From Paragonimus westermani (Eukaryota; Platyhelminthes; Trematoda; Plagiorchiida; Troglotrematidae), in NCBI GenBank assembly GCA_008508345.1, contig QNGE01003530.1, forward strand, positions 1-64,000: DNA of 64,000 bases. Direction: 5' to 3'. Both the position numbers and the translations under genes were made by a program. Under the pieces are notes generated by a model, which saw nothing but the letters and a program-made list of their open reading frames with translations, made no database searches and was not told the origin of the DNA. Of this stretch, positions 35,421 through 47,135 are shown piece after piece (the stretch's first letter is position 1; each line of letters opens with the position of its first letter).

Positions 35421-35676
35421 ATAATTCGGTCGTGCCTAATGTGAGGTCAATGGAGCAGTGGTTAACACGGTTGCCTCATGATTGGAATGGCCGGAGTTCA
35501 AATCCCGGCCGTGGCAAGGATATGCACTACTGACGAGCTCTAATAAGAGCGAAACTCGAGTCTAGTGCTTCTTTTCGAAAGAGGCTGGCTGGAAAGTCTA
35601 TCTGAATGCGAACGTTGCGGTCAAATGTGAGTGATGGTCAACTTGAAAATAAACCAAATCCCCGACTACTCATCAG
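35421..35676 (+). mobile_element. SINE A, intact reference copy, tRNA-derived
   Basis: 256 bp. The head has an A-box (TGGAGCAGTGGTTAAC) and a B-box (GAGTTCAAATCCCGG); the body includes GCGAAACTCGAGTCTAGTGC; the tail ends ACTACTCATCAG. It is flanked by TTATCTG at 35414-35420 and 35677-35683. The uninterrupted copy at 40.4 kb shows the empty site. SINEs of this type are transcribed by RNA polymerase III and moved by a partner LINE; no shared 3' end with the LINEs here was seen. Confidence 0.85.
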
Positions 35677-35683
35677 TTATCTG

Positions 35684-35790
35684 TCTGTTTGTTTTTCCGA
35701 GTGACATGTAAGTATGTTTGTTAACATTCCCATATATTTCTTTGTCATGTTTATGATATTTAGCAAGTTGCAAGCTGGTGTTACTCCACT
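35684..35790 (+). repeat. Repeat D copy 1, right part
   Basis: Continues the repeat after the SINE: GTTTGTTTTTCCGAGTGACA, then CATGTTTATGATATTTAGC, matching 40416-40500. Confidence 0.75.
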
Positions 35791-36072
35791 GTATTCTTTT
35801 TGGTGAGAACGTGTAACGACTTAGAATATGAATTCGAGGACATTTTAGTAACAAATATTTCGAAATTTCGGTTCTGAAAGGTCACAACAGAATAGCGCTA
35901 ACCATGTCGTTCTTAAATCAATCAACTTTCATTAATATATAGCCGACCCCAGTAAGGTGGTTTTTGCTAAGTTAATATTGCTTCAGATCTGGTGTGCTTT
36001 TTCGGGTGTTAAACTGGGGTGCAGAAATTACCGTAGTCAGATTTACTAATTAAAAGAAATATTGTCACTTAC

Positions 36073-36290
36073 AGCAAACATCTGATAAGATGCAGTTCCT
36101 TTTATCAAAACAGGTCTGATTTTGTGCTGTCTCGACAAGTCCTCCAACGAATTGACTGGGAGTTTCATTTCATTCCGTGTAAGATGTGCGGTCATATCAG
36201 CTTGCCAAAAAGCGTGAGTTACGAGTACCAGGGTCCAAAACGAAAGCAGAATTGTTCTTGCTGAACTGGCTAGTGGATACAACTCCTGAC
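36073..36290 (-). CDS. iGluR exon: M3 and start of S2
   Basis: 218 bp: two bases completing a Gly, then 72 codons, phase 0 at a GTAAGT donor; the acceptor is TTTACTGCAG. It reads QELYPLASSARTILLSFW, then TLVLVTHAFWQADMTAHLT, then NSLEDLSRQHKIRP and GTASYQMF. These match 'g.el.PralStRivggiWwf', M3, 'idSaeDLakQtkIeyG' and the 'Gst..ff' ligand loop. The near-invariant M3 gate SYTANLAAF is replaced by AFWQADMTA, keeping only scattered positions. Confidence 0.92.
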
Positions 36291-37624
36291 CTGCAGTAAA
36301 CAAAATCAGAGAATGTGTATAAACTGACTTCCGTATCAGTAGTAGAGAAACCAAACGCGGTCAGACAAAAGGAATGTATTTGGTCAAGTGGAGCAGCTGT
36401 AAGAGGAAACGGCAGGCTGCGGTAAAAGTGAGCGAATGCGGCCTGTTGACCGTAGATTGCTCAACACATTGCATTCACGCGTCCGTTTTTTAGACGTAGT
36501 CGTTGTTAGGATTGGTGAATACGAAATAGACTACAACAGTGTTTCAACTGCAATGACTTGCGACAACTCATGCACGCTGGCTGTGTTGTCCGTACATACA
36601 CGGCGCGCCACAACTCGTCTATTCAAGTGACAGGTTCAGAAAATAACAGATCATCTAGGTTGGTAAGACGTTGGGGGACAACAATTCACTCTCTTGTAAC
36701 TACGCATAAAAAGAGTGTGCTACTTCTAGGCTTAGATTGATCATTGCAACTAATCGTGGATATCGATTTTCTGAGGCAAACTGCATTTTCACGGCAAAAC
36801 TCCAGCTTTGAAATGCTTATTAAGTCAATAGACACAAAATGGTTTGCTGGTCATATAACCTACCCCTTTGCTTTGCCGTGTTATACAACTCGAACGGTAG
36901 TCTGAATCCCGGAGTGTGCACGCTCATATTGAAAAGAGGGATTATGACAACGAAGCATGTGAGCAGCGTTGAAAGTATTAGGGATTGAGGGGCACGGCGC
37001 AGCACATGATGCCTTCTTTGCGTGCTAAAAATAAGATTTCCAGCGAAATGCACGGCAAGATAATAACTGGAAATCCAAATGGTTGCCCTGAGGACGAAAC
37101 AAAGGATCAGAGCTCTGTTCGACTTCTCCGTCAAAACATCGTTACATCTGTTTTATTCATTAAAAAGGTAAGTGTGTAGTTTTCGTTAGCACTTCACACT
37201 TGAATATTTTATTCAGAGACGACAGGGACAAGAATTCATCTGTGGTCCTCCACCCTGAAGAAAACATTGGGGAAGATCACAACCTGGAGAGAATCATCAT
37301 CACGAAGCACAGCTACGAACAGAAAACAGGTGACAGGCCCTTGATATTATTCTACAATATGTTCGGCGCACAATATCTCAAACACTGCTCTGGACAATAA
37401 CACTTGGAAAGAAATTCCGGAAAACAGTTCAAATGTAGGCTGGTAGTCCAGCAGTTTAGGGGAACTTTTGTTACTCTCCATTTTTGTGGAAGTAGTGGTT
37501 TTGCGCTTAATAAGGCAATATATTCAATAGCTTACTATGGGCCACAAGAAAGTTCGGATTACCGCTAACTCCTAATAGTGCATGCGATTTGTTTTGAAAT
37601 TTGATGGATTATGAGGCCACTTAG

Positions 37625-37735
37625 TAGTGTTAAAATTCTGAGACTTGATTGGCTTGAAGCCAGCGACAGATACCGCATATATTCACATGGCTGTGCTTCA
37701 CCATCTCAGCTACAATGCCACGTCCTGAGCTCAGG
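37625..37735 (-). repeat. SINE B copy, decayed
   Basis: The reverse complement keeps GGTATCTGTCGCTGG and the flanking TGAGCTCAGGACGTGGCATT, but the B-box is damaged (GGCTTCAAGCC). Confidence 0.5.
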
Positions 37736-38651
37736 GATCATATACCTGAACACAGCTGTGCTATAGTGTGCCCACCGAGCAACCTGTCCTTGAAGTTTAT
37801 GAACTGCTGAGCACTGGTGTTATATTACTGGTAAGTAGTATGCAGGACTTGCCAAATGGAGTGTGACATTCGTCGATCGCTAAAAATTGACTCACGACGA
37901 CTTGTGCATCGAGCCCAACTGAAATGTGTTCAGTCAAATGATGTGAACAGTATTAAGAGAGTGGTCACGTGGTCGATCTGTAATAAGAACTAAGCAAGAA
38001 CAACTGCAAAGAATAGCATCAATAACGTTGGGGAGATGCACATTTAAACTGCACACATGTAAAATCGAAACTAATTGAGGGCTTTGTGTCCTTTGTGCCA
38101 ACCGACTGACTGCTGACTCCCCTTGCTCAACGCGTGTCTGACAGTGTGTCTTCCCGACTAACACTTGTTTATCCTCTTGTATAGTTTGTTTTCAATAGGT
38201 GTAGATTTCGTTTGGACTTTATGCTAACCTCTGGCTTCCAAGGGCTAAGTGGATCGCAAATGGTGCAGCACAAGCCACCTTTGCACAAGAGCTCTGTGGT
38301 TCTGGTTACTTTGACAGTCTGATCAGAATTAGAATGCAACTTGGTAAGGATTAACGACACACATACGGTTGTTTTCCGATCAATGGAATGTTAATGGAAT
38401 GATGACATAAATTATTACAACAAGGTAAAGCGGGTAAGGAGCAGTCTATCCATTGTAAGACAGCGCGCATAGTGTGAACAAGAGAAGCAAAAACTATTGG
38501 TCTCGACTGTCGATAAGGTGATCGATACAGGTGATTAACGGCTGATCGATAGAGGCGCGTGTAACACATGTGAAACAACTAATCACAAAACCGTGGCTGA
38601 TACGTTACACGTCCACCCGGTTTTTGAAAACGGCCACTATGTAATGCATAC

Positions 38652-38976
38652 CTTTGAACAACAGGCTCATTATGGACGACCACATATTCTCAGCTACAGA
38701 CGTCAAAGTCATGTTTCCAGCCCCACGACTGGTCCAGCCACCTTTTGGGCTAAACCGATTAGTGGCGTATGCCAGAGAGGCCACCAGTAGAAATGAGCCT
38801 CCCAAAAGCAGCCAGACGGAATACTTGAACGGCTGGAACATTTGATGAATGGGCGGATCTGCACTTGATCGGGCCAGCAAAATGCCTATACCACTGTCCA
38901 TAAACTGTCCGACGACACTGACGACCTGGGACCGATCATTGTTAACTGTCACTGGGCTGGCGATCAAGTCAATGTA
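38652..38976 (-). CDS. iGluR exon: S1 end, M1 and pore loop
   Basis: 325 bp (108 codons plus one base), acceptor CTGTTTTAG, donor GTATGC. It starts YIDLIASPVTVNNDRSQVV. The Arg that binds the ligand alpha-carboxylate in the family is kept (NNDRS), while the Thr of 'PLtIT' is Asn. Next come FMDSGIGILLARSS (the 'kPFm.lGIsIl' segment), the M1 helix (WLLLGGSFLLVASLAYA), a GGWTSRGAGNMT loop with a sequon, and the pore loop ENMWSSIMSLLFKG. Aligned without gaps to the 'fG.GalMQQG.el.P' pore, the Q/R-site position is Phe and the next is Lys. This is the most certain exon. Overlapping plus-strand frames are shadows. Confidence 0.93.
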
Positions 38977-40228
38977 CTAAAACAGAAGTATATGTAGAAG
39001 GGGAAGGGTAGAAAGTAGTGAAACGCAGGCGAAGCATTTAGTTTATGTGACACGTCTCTTCTGGGCTGAATCAGTTGTGATAAATTAATAACTGTCCAGT
39101 TGGTTTCGTTACCGCATAACTAAGGCGTCTGTTTGTATGATCCACTATCAAAGGAGGAACACAGAATCCAGTGCTGCGATCTATGCTATACTGGGTCGAT
39201 CTTGGCCTAAAGGCCTCGTATTCCCAGCCTCTGGCAGTTAATTTTGGTCACTTTCCGTCAATTTAGGTTCGCGGTTACGCAGTACATAAGGATTCCAGTA
39301 ATGAATTAGAGTCTAGTTGCCAACCGAACGTGAACCACTTTGATAACCGAGTTCCCGTAATGTCTGATCAGCTGTTAGCACTACTAGAGAAAAACAACAA
39401 CCATAGTAAGCAAACGTGCGTGGCCACATTCTGTAGGAAACCATGAATATTGGGGTGTGTTTGGCGTAGTTGTTTTGGTTGTTCATATCACAACGCAAAA
39501 CAAAAAGGATTGCATACTCATTCGCATTCCACATTAGACAATATTAGTTTTAAACTGTGATAAGGAACTCCAAAAAAGATTGCCAAGACAGTGGCTATTT
39601 ACCGAGTTTACACAATATTAGTTAACAAACGGTTCAGCCAAAAAACAAACAAAACGTTGTAGAAGGAACGGGTGAAGAGTCAGAATGTGCCCGAAGATTA
39701 AACTGTGTTAGTACTGCGTATTCTAGTACTCCAGATGGACTTGGAACGTGTTCATTTTTTTACAGGAGAAAACAGTATGGCCTGCCCGTCGAATCAAGCA
39801 CACCTTATTCGAACACTAACCACAAGGTGGACCACACAAATACCGCGGTCAGCATTCTTCACAACTCGTTCCAGAAAGTCAAACCTGGTTCACACCCGTT
39901 TCATAAACCCAGCGTAAAATTTATTCATCGGTAGCCGTACGGGCTGAACACACCGAACTGAAGTCCATCAATTAACCACCGAGATGCACTTCGGGTGCGA
40001 TCGTTTGCATCTTGATAGTGCAGAGAGGATGTCGCGTAATTCGTCTGGATATCTGAGCAGCTAAAATTATTGACCGAAATGACACGGTTGCAATATAACC
40101 TGAAGGCCATTCGGTCGGCAAATGATGAGGAGCGAATCACGCTTGACCCAAGTTGTTGGTGTCCTCTAAAATGACAATTAATAGAATGGCATTCCTCGAA
40201 ACGTGTCCCGCTCCCTAATAGTCCTCCT

Positions 40229-40510
40229 CCCATCTTGGTTCCGAGAGTAGACGAAACCGTGGCCGCAATGTCGTCCTCTGATTCGGCAGTCTCCATTGTC
40301 GAACACTCGTTTTATTTAGACCTGATCGGGTTGACAACATCGCATTCCTTATGTGTTCCTGCTGTTCTGCTGCAGCAACAACCTAGTGACGCATCACTGA
40401 ATACACAGTTATCTGTTTGTTTGTTTTTCCGAGTGACATGTAAGTGTGTTTGTTAACATTCCCAAAGATTTCTTCGTCATGTTTATGATATTTAGCGAGT
40501 CGTGAGCTGA
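40229..40510 (+). repeat. Repeat D copy 2, uninterrupted
   Basis: The same repeat as at 35.2-35.8 kb, without the SINE. The passage GAATACACAGTTATCTGTTTG is the empty target site of that SINE (one base over the core site). Confidence 0.85.
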
Positions 40511-41119
40511 TGTTTTATTGAACTACACTTATCCATTTATTCTGGTAGTGTGTGTTCTCATCTTAATTACTTATTTGATTTTTGCCCAACCTTCGTAGTT
40601 CCACATATAGTTGCCCGCTTAGGAAATCTAAGCGACTGGCCGGTTTGGTTTGTCAGTTATTATGTGCAACCTCTGGATACACAAGGTGGTTTGGATTTAC
40701 TCATTTCGTTTGATAAAGTTGCAAATTAGTTACAAAGAAATGACACTTCCGACTTCATCAGTCCTATCCCTTTGCTCGTCGCACTGTGCCACGTTCATTT
40801 TTATGACTCAAAGCAACGTGTTTGAAATCGTAAACCTTGATTTAAGTGGACGATTTATTATACGCATCTTCTGCCTTGTCATATTTTGATTAGTGACCAA
40901 ATCGGAAACGTAATCATTCCAAAACCCAGTGAAATATCTCGGTGTGGTTGTGAGATTTGGGCAAAGCGCACAACAACTGGACTGCGGACAACACGGGCGA
41001 CGAGAAGAGCCATCACTCAAAGAATTCGGACCAACACGTGAAAAATGGTAAGCAAAAATATCCACAATAGAAACTGTCAACTGCATGCACAAATCCAGAC
41101 AGAAATGCATATGACGTGC

Positions 41120-43540
41120 AGGTAGAAACCGCGGCTGCGTCGTAAACCGGAATTCCAGTAAGTGAACGTGAGCGCAAGTGTTACGCGAGAATGTGTGATG
41201 TGGACAATAAAGGTCGTGCTTTAGTGAAGGAATTTTTCTACAATATTAGTTTTTATGCTTAATCATAAGCGCTCGTTTGTTCCACTTGTTTATTACCCTG
41301 ATTTCAGTTCCCCTTTTGATGTAAATGAAAATGCATATACATGCGTTTTTCCTCTCAACCCAGTTTAAAAGCTATATATGTGTATGTAGACCGGACTACA
41401 CAGCAAACTAGGCTGTTGGAAAGTGTAATCTGACTCTCCGGTTTATTTACACCGCCAGATATGCTAGAGTTTTTCCTCTTTTCACTTGTGCTACCCTCAC
41501 ATATGTAGATTATTCCATACTTTATAAATAACAACGTTCGTCTTCATTACAACAGTGATATGCATCATCTTACACACTGTGTAAATTGACCTAAGTAATT
41601 TTGCAAAGCTTTGCCAAAATTGGACACACCTGCTTTCGCTCGGCTCTATCGATGTAATCACTTATCGAAATCACATGGGTCTTCCCCACAAATTACCCGT
41701 TTCTTTGCCTGAAATAATACATTGCGGTTCCAAACTACTTTTAGCCAAATAAGCCCTGCTCTGCAGAAACCGTGCTTTTCAGTCCTTGTTATCTTGTATT
41801 ATTGTGGTGACCAACCCAATAACCAATGACCATCTGCAGGTTCCTATCCGTGACTGTTAGAGAAGGTTTTCAACAATACAAGAGTTAAATTAACCGAGAG
41901 TCATTATGGTTGGGAAGGAAGTCCATCCAAAAATGTATGCATACAATATCACTTTGGTAGCAACAGTTAGTATCAGTCACATGGTTACAGATTCTAGCCC
42001 CAGTCAGCGAGAGTGCTCTGGTCTAGGTTTCGCAGTCTTACGATGCCCATCACCGAGTATATGGTCAAATATGCCACGTGATTGCAAGCATCCTGTAGTG
42101 CTGGATTCTTACTGTACTATCAGAACTCAATCTTTATATGAGCTAACTGGCAAACTTTCATCCTCTGCCACGAAGTATATTTGTACCGACATGACTGATT
42201 TAGTAAATCGAACACAATTTCTCATAATTTAGTCTTCCACTGTTATATTTAGTTAGAAGGCACCATTTTTTAGTTTTTCTTGACCGCTGACCATAACTGT
42301 CAGTTTCCTCGTAATGTTTGGCAGTGACTATCGGGTATGTGTACCTAAATTTCATTACCCACCTTATTGAAGTTTGGACAGTTCTGAGGTCCATTTAACC
42401 GTAGCTACCGATGTCCAGAACCAGACAGGCCAGGAATGTTCGCGGAATGAACGGGCATCTAGGGATGTCCTTATATCCAACTCAAGTAAGTACGTGCAAA
42501 GGGGTTGTTTTCGCCTCAAGAGTTTCAGTCAACCACTGTGCGACGTCAATCAAACATAGTATGTTCTTGTTCAACATGGGGTTTTTGAAGTGCCAACAGT
42601 GACCAAAGAATGACGTTTAACAGATAAAAGACGGTACTACAAAATAAGCGTTGTTCATGTCTAGCCGAAATTAATGACGAAAGTTAAGCCAGGAAGAGGA
42701 AAATTAATAGACAAACAATTCACCAGGACATAACTTCCAATTTTGTGTTATAGTAAAGATTAGGGAACGGATTTTGATGGACCATGCTCTCGGAATCGGT
42801 TTACCTAGATGGCAACTATATAATTGAGCTTCTGGTTCGCTGTATCCATCATGAGAATGCTTACATCGAGTAAGACTAAAGTTGCGCTTGTTGTGAGCTT
42901 TTGTCATGGCAGTTGTATGTTAGCAGAGTATTGACTCGTCTTATCTGATCATTAGTCATGCACTCAAATATGGCCTTGACACCAAGCTACCTCACCTGTA
43001 CAGACCTAAAAAGTTGGTGAGCGCTCTTGTTCACACGAGGGTCTCATGCGACCAGACTGACCATAACCGTCTGCCTAATGTGACCACCGTTACCGTCATA
43101 ATATCAAAGGCTCAAAGCAAATTGGAGCGATGCTCCGATTATACCAAGCAATCCCCCTATTATTATTATTCCGCAAACAACTTGACTCACTTGTTTCAGA
43201 CCTGCGTGCCTGCGTGTGACACTACACACTAGACTGACAGGCAGATTGTCTCCGCGGTATTCTGTGCATATTTGTCATGGGGACACCAATACCCATGATT
43301 CTCTCACTGTCATATGGATAGACCGATTCTAACACTATGGGCAGTCCTGTAGCGGCGTAACCTAATGCCAGACACACACGTGAGCATCCGAATTACGTGA
43401 GGATAAAGTAACAACAACTCGTGTATCAAACGATTTGTAGCAGTGGTTTCTGAATTGGCACTAAAAGAACTGTTAGACGGCGTGGCCATCAATGTTGAAG
43501 AAGTATTGATTGGCCCTGGTATTCCTGGGTAGAAGTGGTT
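41120..43540. other. iGluR intron; no exon recognised
   Basis: Short frames on both strands. The plus frame 41906-42232 (108 codons) includes short Cys-containing stretches but no recognisable domain. Confidence 0.35.
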
Positions 43541-43549
43541 ACCACTCAC

Positions 43550-43634
43550 CTGTTCGATCAAATCACGCATCAGTCCGGTCCAGCTACCATTCTTGATTCC
43601 ATATTGACCATCTCGGGGTTGATATAACTCGTAT
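43550..43634 (-). CDS. iGluR exon: S1, DGxYG and glycine-tryptophan segment
   Basis: 85 bp: one base and 28 codons, ending in phase 0 at a GTGAGT donor. It reads YELYQPRDGQYGIKNGSW then TGLMRDLIEQ. This is clear: the family pattern is 'YeiyqvpDGkYG...NGsWnGMvreLid'. It splices in frame over a 4.6-kb intron to YIDLIASPVTV at 38976, matching 'ADLAVAPLTIT'. The upstream acceptor is CTTGATAG. Confidence 0.85.
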
Positions 43635-43664
43635 CTATCAAGAGTAATGTAGCAATTAAAATAC

Positions 43665-43750
43665 GTTCTTGTTGTGAATAAGTTGAATGGAGAATATAGT
43701 TAAACATTTGTGCAATGATATGCCACACACCAAGTCGCGCGTAGTCGAAC
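43665..43750 (-). CDS. iGluR exon: S1 helix (IIAQMFNY)
   Basis: Enters with one base, so the junction codon becomes Arg, and reads FDYARLGVWHIIAQMFNY. This corresponds to the S1 helix written 'iDll..ia..lnFtYe' in relatives, with about seven extra residues before it. The frame continues ILHSTYSQQE to a GTATTT donor, leaving a 30-nt intron before the next exon. That junction is out of phase by one base (phase 1 leaving, phase 2 required), so either the 3' end of this exon is wrong or the assembly carries an indel here. Confidence 0.55.
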
Positions 43751-44056
43751 CTCGGTACTAAAGCCATCATTCGATTTCTACTGTGTGAAGTTGGTTAGCT
43801 GTACGACGCCGTTTGGATGGTGGTCACTGAATTAAACAAAATTCAGTACAGATGGCACTTCCAGGTTGTTGTCTCAAGTTGTCCAACAATGAATTGTATG
43901 TTAGACTAATAACTTTGGTGTGCAAGTTGTGTATTTTTGCAAGATATAGATGTTTAAGTGTACTATGTATAAGTCACATGAACATTAACCCTATGCTTCT
44001 TAACTTTATGGTGCACCATACCCGAATGAAGTACTCCAGAATAACTGTTCACAAAC

Positions 44057-44186
44057 CGTTGCGAAGAAAATCCTGTCAAATTATCTCCAGGGAAAGTCAC
44101 GCACTTCAAATTAATCTTCTCCCCATATTCTATCGGATTAGTTACAACGGTGGTAATAACTTCTCGTGGACAAGTTTTTTTTCTGT
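44057..44186 (-). CDS. iGluR exon: start of S1 ligand-binding domain
   Basis: The segment PREVITTVVTNPIEYGEK matches the first S1 strand of the family, 'l.VtTv.e.PfvM'. It ends FPGDNLTGFSSQ, corresponding to the 'n..feGfciDl' turn, and leaves in phase 2 with donor GTTTGT. Two acceptors three or four bases apart (exon start 44186 or 44182) are possible because of an AGACAG doublet. NLT is an N-glycosylation sequon on the extracellular side. A run of eight A on the coding strand sits at the exon start. Confidence 0.65.
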
Positions 44187-44189
44187 CTG

Positions 44190-47090
44190 ATTTGAAGCAA
44201 AGATCCTTTAATAGGATAACAATTGTTATTAGTCGATGTTTTTGAGGGGAACGAAAAGTCGACAACACAAAGCTACAGACCTTTTCGTGTTTTTATTCAG
44301 TGGCATCTGATTGGGACTATTTTCTGGTTAGTTAGAAAGTTAACACGCATATCCTCATCAGTCATCACAACACTACGTCAGCGACTGTTGCATTATATTA
44401 CTGAAGATTCTGACACTTTTGATTGTGTGCTTTCAGCCTTGCGGTCGTATTCTACGGGGGGAGGAGGAGGAAGAGCAGCCGGGCACTCATGAATTTTTTC
44501 ATCTTTAAGTGACAGAATGAGTCACCACCAACCATACCAGCATCTAACGCAGCAAGTTCAGCACGGCGTATTCTCCGCTTTTTAGTCCAGAATTGATCGT
44601 CTTCGTTTGGTTGTTATTTGCAAGGTATTTGTGTGGGCTTTATGCGCTTTTCACAAAATTCTATATAGTGGTGACACTGTAAAGGTTGGTTTGACTTTGT
44701 TCTACTGACTTGTGTTTCAAAGGATGGACTTCGTACGAGGGTGACAAGCAGGTTCTGTCAGCTGTGAGGCTTGACTGTCTGGTTTATGGACTTACAAACA
44801 GTGTGCATTGTAAAGCGTCATTCTTTACAGAAACGGTCATAATTTGTTACGGTATACAAAAGGCAAGTTTAGCGGAAGTTTACTTTACTCTTCATCAAAG
44901 AGTTTGTAAGGTAATTCAAGAAGGGAATGTTTAATAAGATGGACGGCTACTGTGATGAAGGTGTATACGAAAATATAGCGTACTAACCTAGCATAAAAAA
45001 GCGCCCAGATAAACGCCACGTGTTGCCACTAGTTCAGTTGGTTGGTTCAGTTGTGCTTTGGCCCGTTATTATTATCAGTTAATAAGGGTTCATGTACGTA
45101 CTGAACCCCGCATCCGCACAGGGTCTGGCGCTAACTAGACCCAACGTTGTCCGCGCCATCACAGTTGTGAGTGATGTTCAGTGAATCTGCTGTGGTCAAG
45201 CGTAGGGGAATGGCTGCGAGGATTCGAAGTTACTGTAACATGCAACCGACTGAGTAAGCGAAAAAGGCCGCGGTTTCATGTCAAGAAATGCCAGTGTGAC
45301 GGATCTCAGCACACACCGAAAACCAGGATCATCAGTGGAAGATGGACTATTCTTAGGCTCTCAACACCCAAGACCCAACAGTGAACTAACAATCCTATTG
45401 CGGCATTTAACCATGGGTTTATCGGAAGAGGACGATAAAACAGAAGAGAGAGTGATAAAACAGCGATTCGTTTGAATTCATTTGAAACCCGATTTGTACT
45501 ACAGAGAAATTCATGTGAACTCGCAAACATTAACCCATCTGTCGAAATTATGCTACACTAGCCCACATGGACGGAGGTTAAAAGCTTAGAAATCAGCGGT
45601 CTGTGGAAAAAAATGCAAACAGCTTGTGACAGTAGTGAAAAGTTTGAAGATTAACCCGGGGAAAAGGCGAGAGAAGACAACACGCGTAGGCAAAAACCCA
45701 TCTAATCGCCGCTTTACGAGCAACAAGGTGGAACCTTCTTCCTGCCATTGTTTCAGGGAACGCTTTCTTCCCGCTTTCTGTGGTGCCAAGCTGTAATGAA
45801 GGTGCTTCATGAGTGACAGCATTGGTCCAGGAAGATCAAGTGATCAAACTGGTGCGCCAGTTGCAAACAGAGTTACTGGATCCACATCGAAAACAAATAT
45901 TTGGATTGAGGGCTAAAAACATGTACCAACACCTTAGGCTTTTAGACAAGAAGCGAACATCACGTTCTGTATGTATTCGACTTAAACAGTTAGTTTTTTA
46001 TTCCTGTCTAGCACTAACGGGTTGAGCCACGTCTGGTGAGTACTACAGCATAGAATCACATTTACATGCTACTGATCAACTCCTGTTGTTTGTTCTGAGC
46101 TATCTAAATTTAAGCTCTGGAAAACCGTATTACGAAAAAGTTTGAAGTTTCTCACTGCTAGACTCTGCATGGCTAGTGTGGTCCTAAAATGTTATACGGC
46201 AGGTAGGGAGAGTGATCAATCAGAATAAGATGGGAAGTCAGTGCAACCAAATAGCTCGAAATCCTGTCCACATCTATGTCTTTAAGGTGGGACAATATGA
46301 CCATGCAACGTCAAGGGAAGATAGTGTTAGCAGTAAATGCTACTGCAGTAAGTCTTCGTGGTTCATTCCAACTTCGGTGTGGTAATCGGCTCACTCCTTC
46401 CAGCTAAGTAAATAGACTCTCATGCATCGACTATCACTCTGCGTTGTGAAAGTGTCCACATCACCCTTAAATCTTTTATTCATGGACTACACGCCCGCAC
46501 CCTTCCACTTTTAAGTCTCTTGGCGGAAACAGGGTCCATCAACCCACCTTCAAAAGCGCAAACTTCACATGCCAAAGCGTTCGTGTAATTATATGGACCA
46601 CTCGATCAACATAATCCCAGTAATGCTTTATGCGGTTAAGTTTGTATAGTTGATCAGACGTAGACAGACGTGAAATAGTACAGAATAACTTGAATACTAC
46701 CACGAGTTTCCACCAGTGAATCGGAACACATCAGCGTAAACAACCTAGTACTCCTGACATAAAAAATTGACAGCAAATATTTTTTATAGTCTCTGAGTGA
46801 TGCTCATGTCCACAGTGACTCCTCGAAAGAAGGACCCCTACAACAAGAATGTTTTGGATCTGTGAATTGTCGCCTTGTCCCTGCAATGAATATGTGATTT
46901 GCTTCGGCACAGTAACATCATATCTGACTACTAGCGAGGTACCAAACTGTAGACCTTTTATAAAATGTAAGCGTACATTTTACGAATAGTAGGTGTGCGA
47001 CGTGAATTAAGTATTTTGTGTCTGATAGTGAAATGGAACTCGGCAAGTGGTGTCCACTGAAGTGTGGTGAAATTTGACTTAGGTAGTCCA
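44190..47090. other. iGluR intron; no exon recognised
   Basis: Several short frames on both strands without recognisable domains. Confidence 0.35.
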
Positions 47091-47097
47091 TACTTAC

Positions 47098-47135
47098 GAA
47101 CTTTCCAAGAAGACAGTTCCGTTTGTAGCCATCTG
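47098..47135 (-). CDS. iGluR micro-exon in the linker before S1
   Basis: A 38-bp exon between two near-perfect splice signals: a TTTGTCTTGCAG acceptor and a GTAAGTATG donor. Two frames fit. Entering with one base (after the 52670-52705 exon) it reads RWLQTELSSWKV and leaves phase 1, joining the acceptor at 44187. Entering in phase 0 it reads QMATNGTVFLES and leaves phase 2, joining the acceptor three bases away from it. Both continue into the same S1 frame. The position corresponds to the poorly conserved linker between the amino-terminal domain and S1. Confidence 0.5.

Noticed and set aside
38593..38845. Plus-strand frames across the receptor pore exon
   Set aside because: Shadows of the M1/pore exon, which is clearly coding on the minus strand.
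39925..40296. Minus-strand frame of 123 codons as an iGluR exon
   Set aside because: Its start lies in Repeat D and the remainder does not match any iGluR segment; the flanking receptor exons already join in phase without it.
43570..43770. Single 66-codon minus-strand exon
   Set aside because: The frame ends in a stop inside the certain S1 exon; its first half is receptor S1 and its second half is read in the wrong frame.
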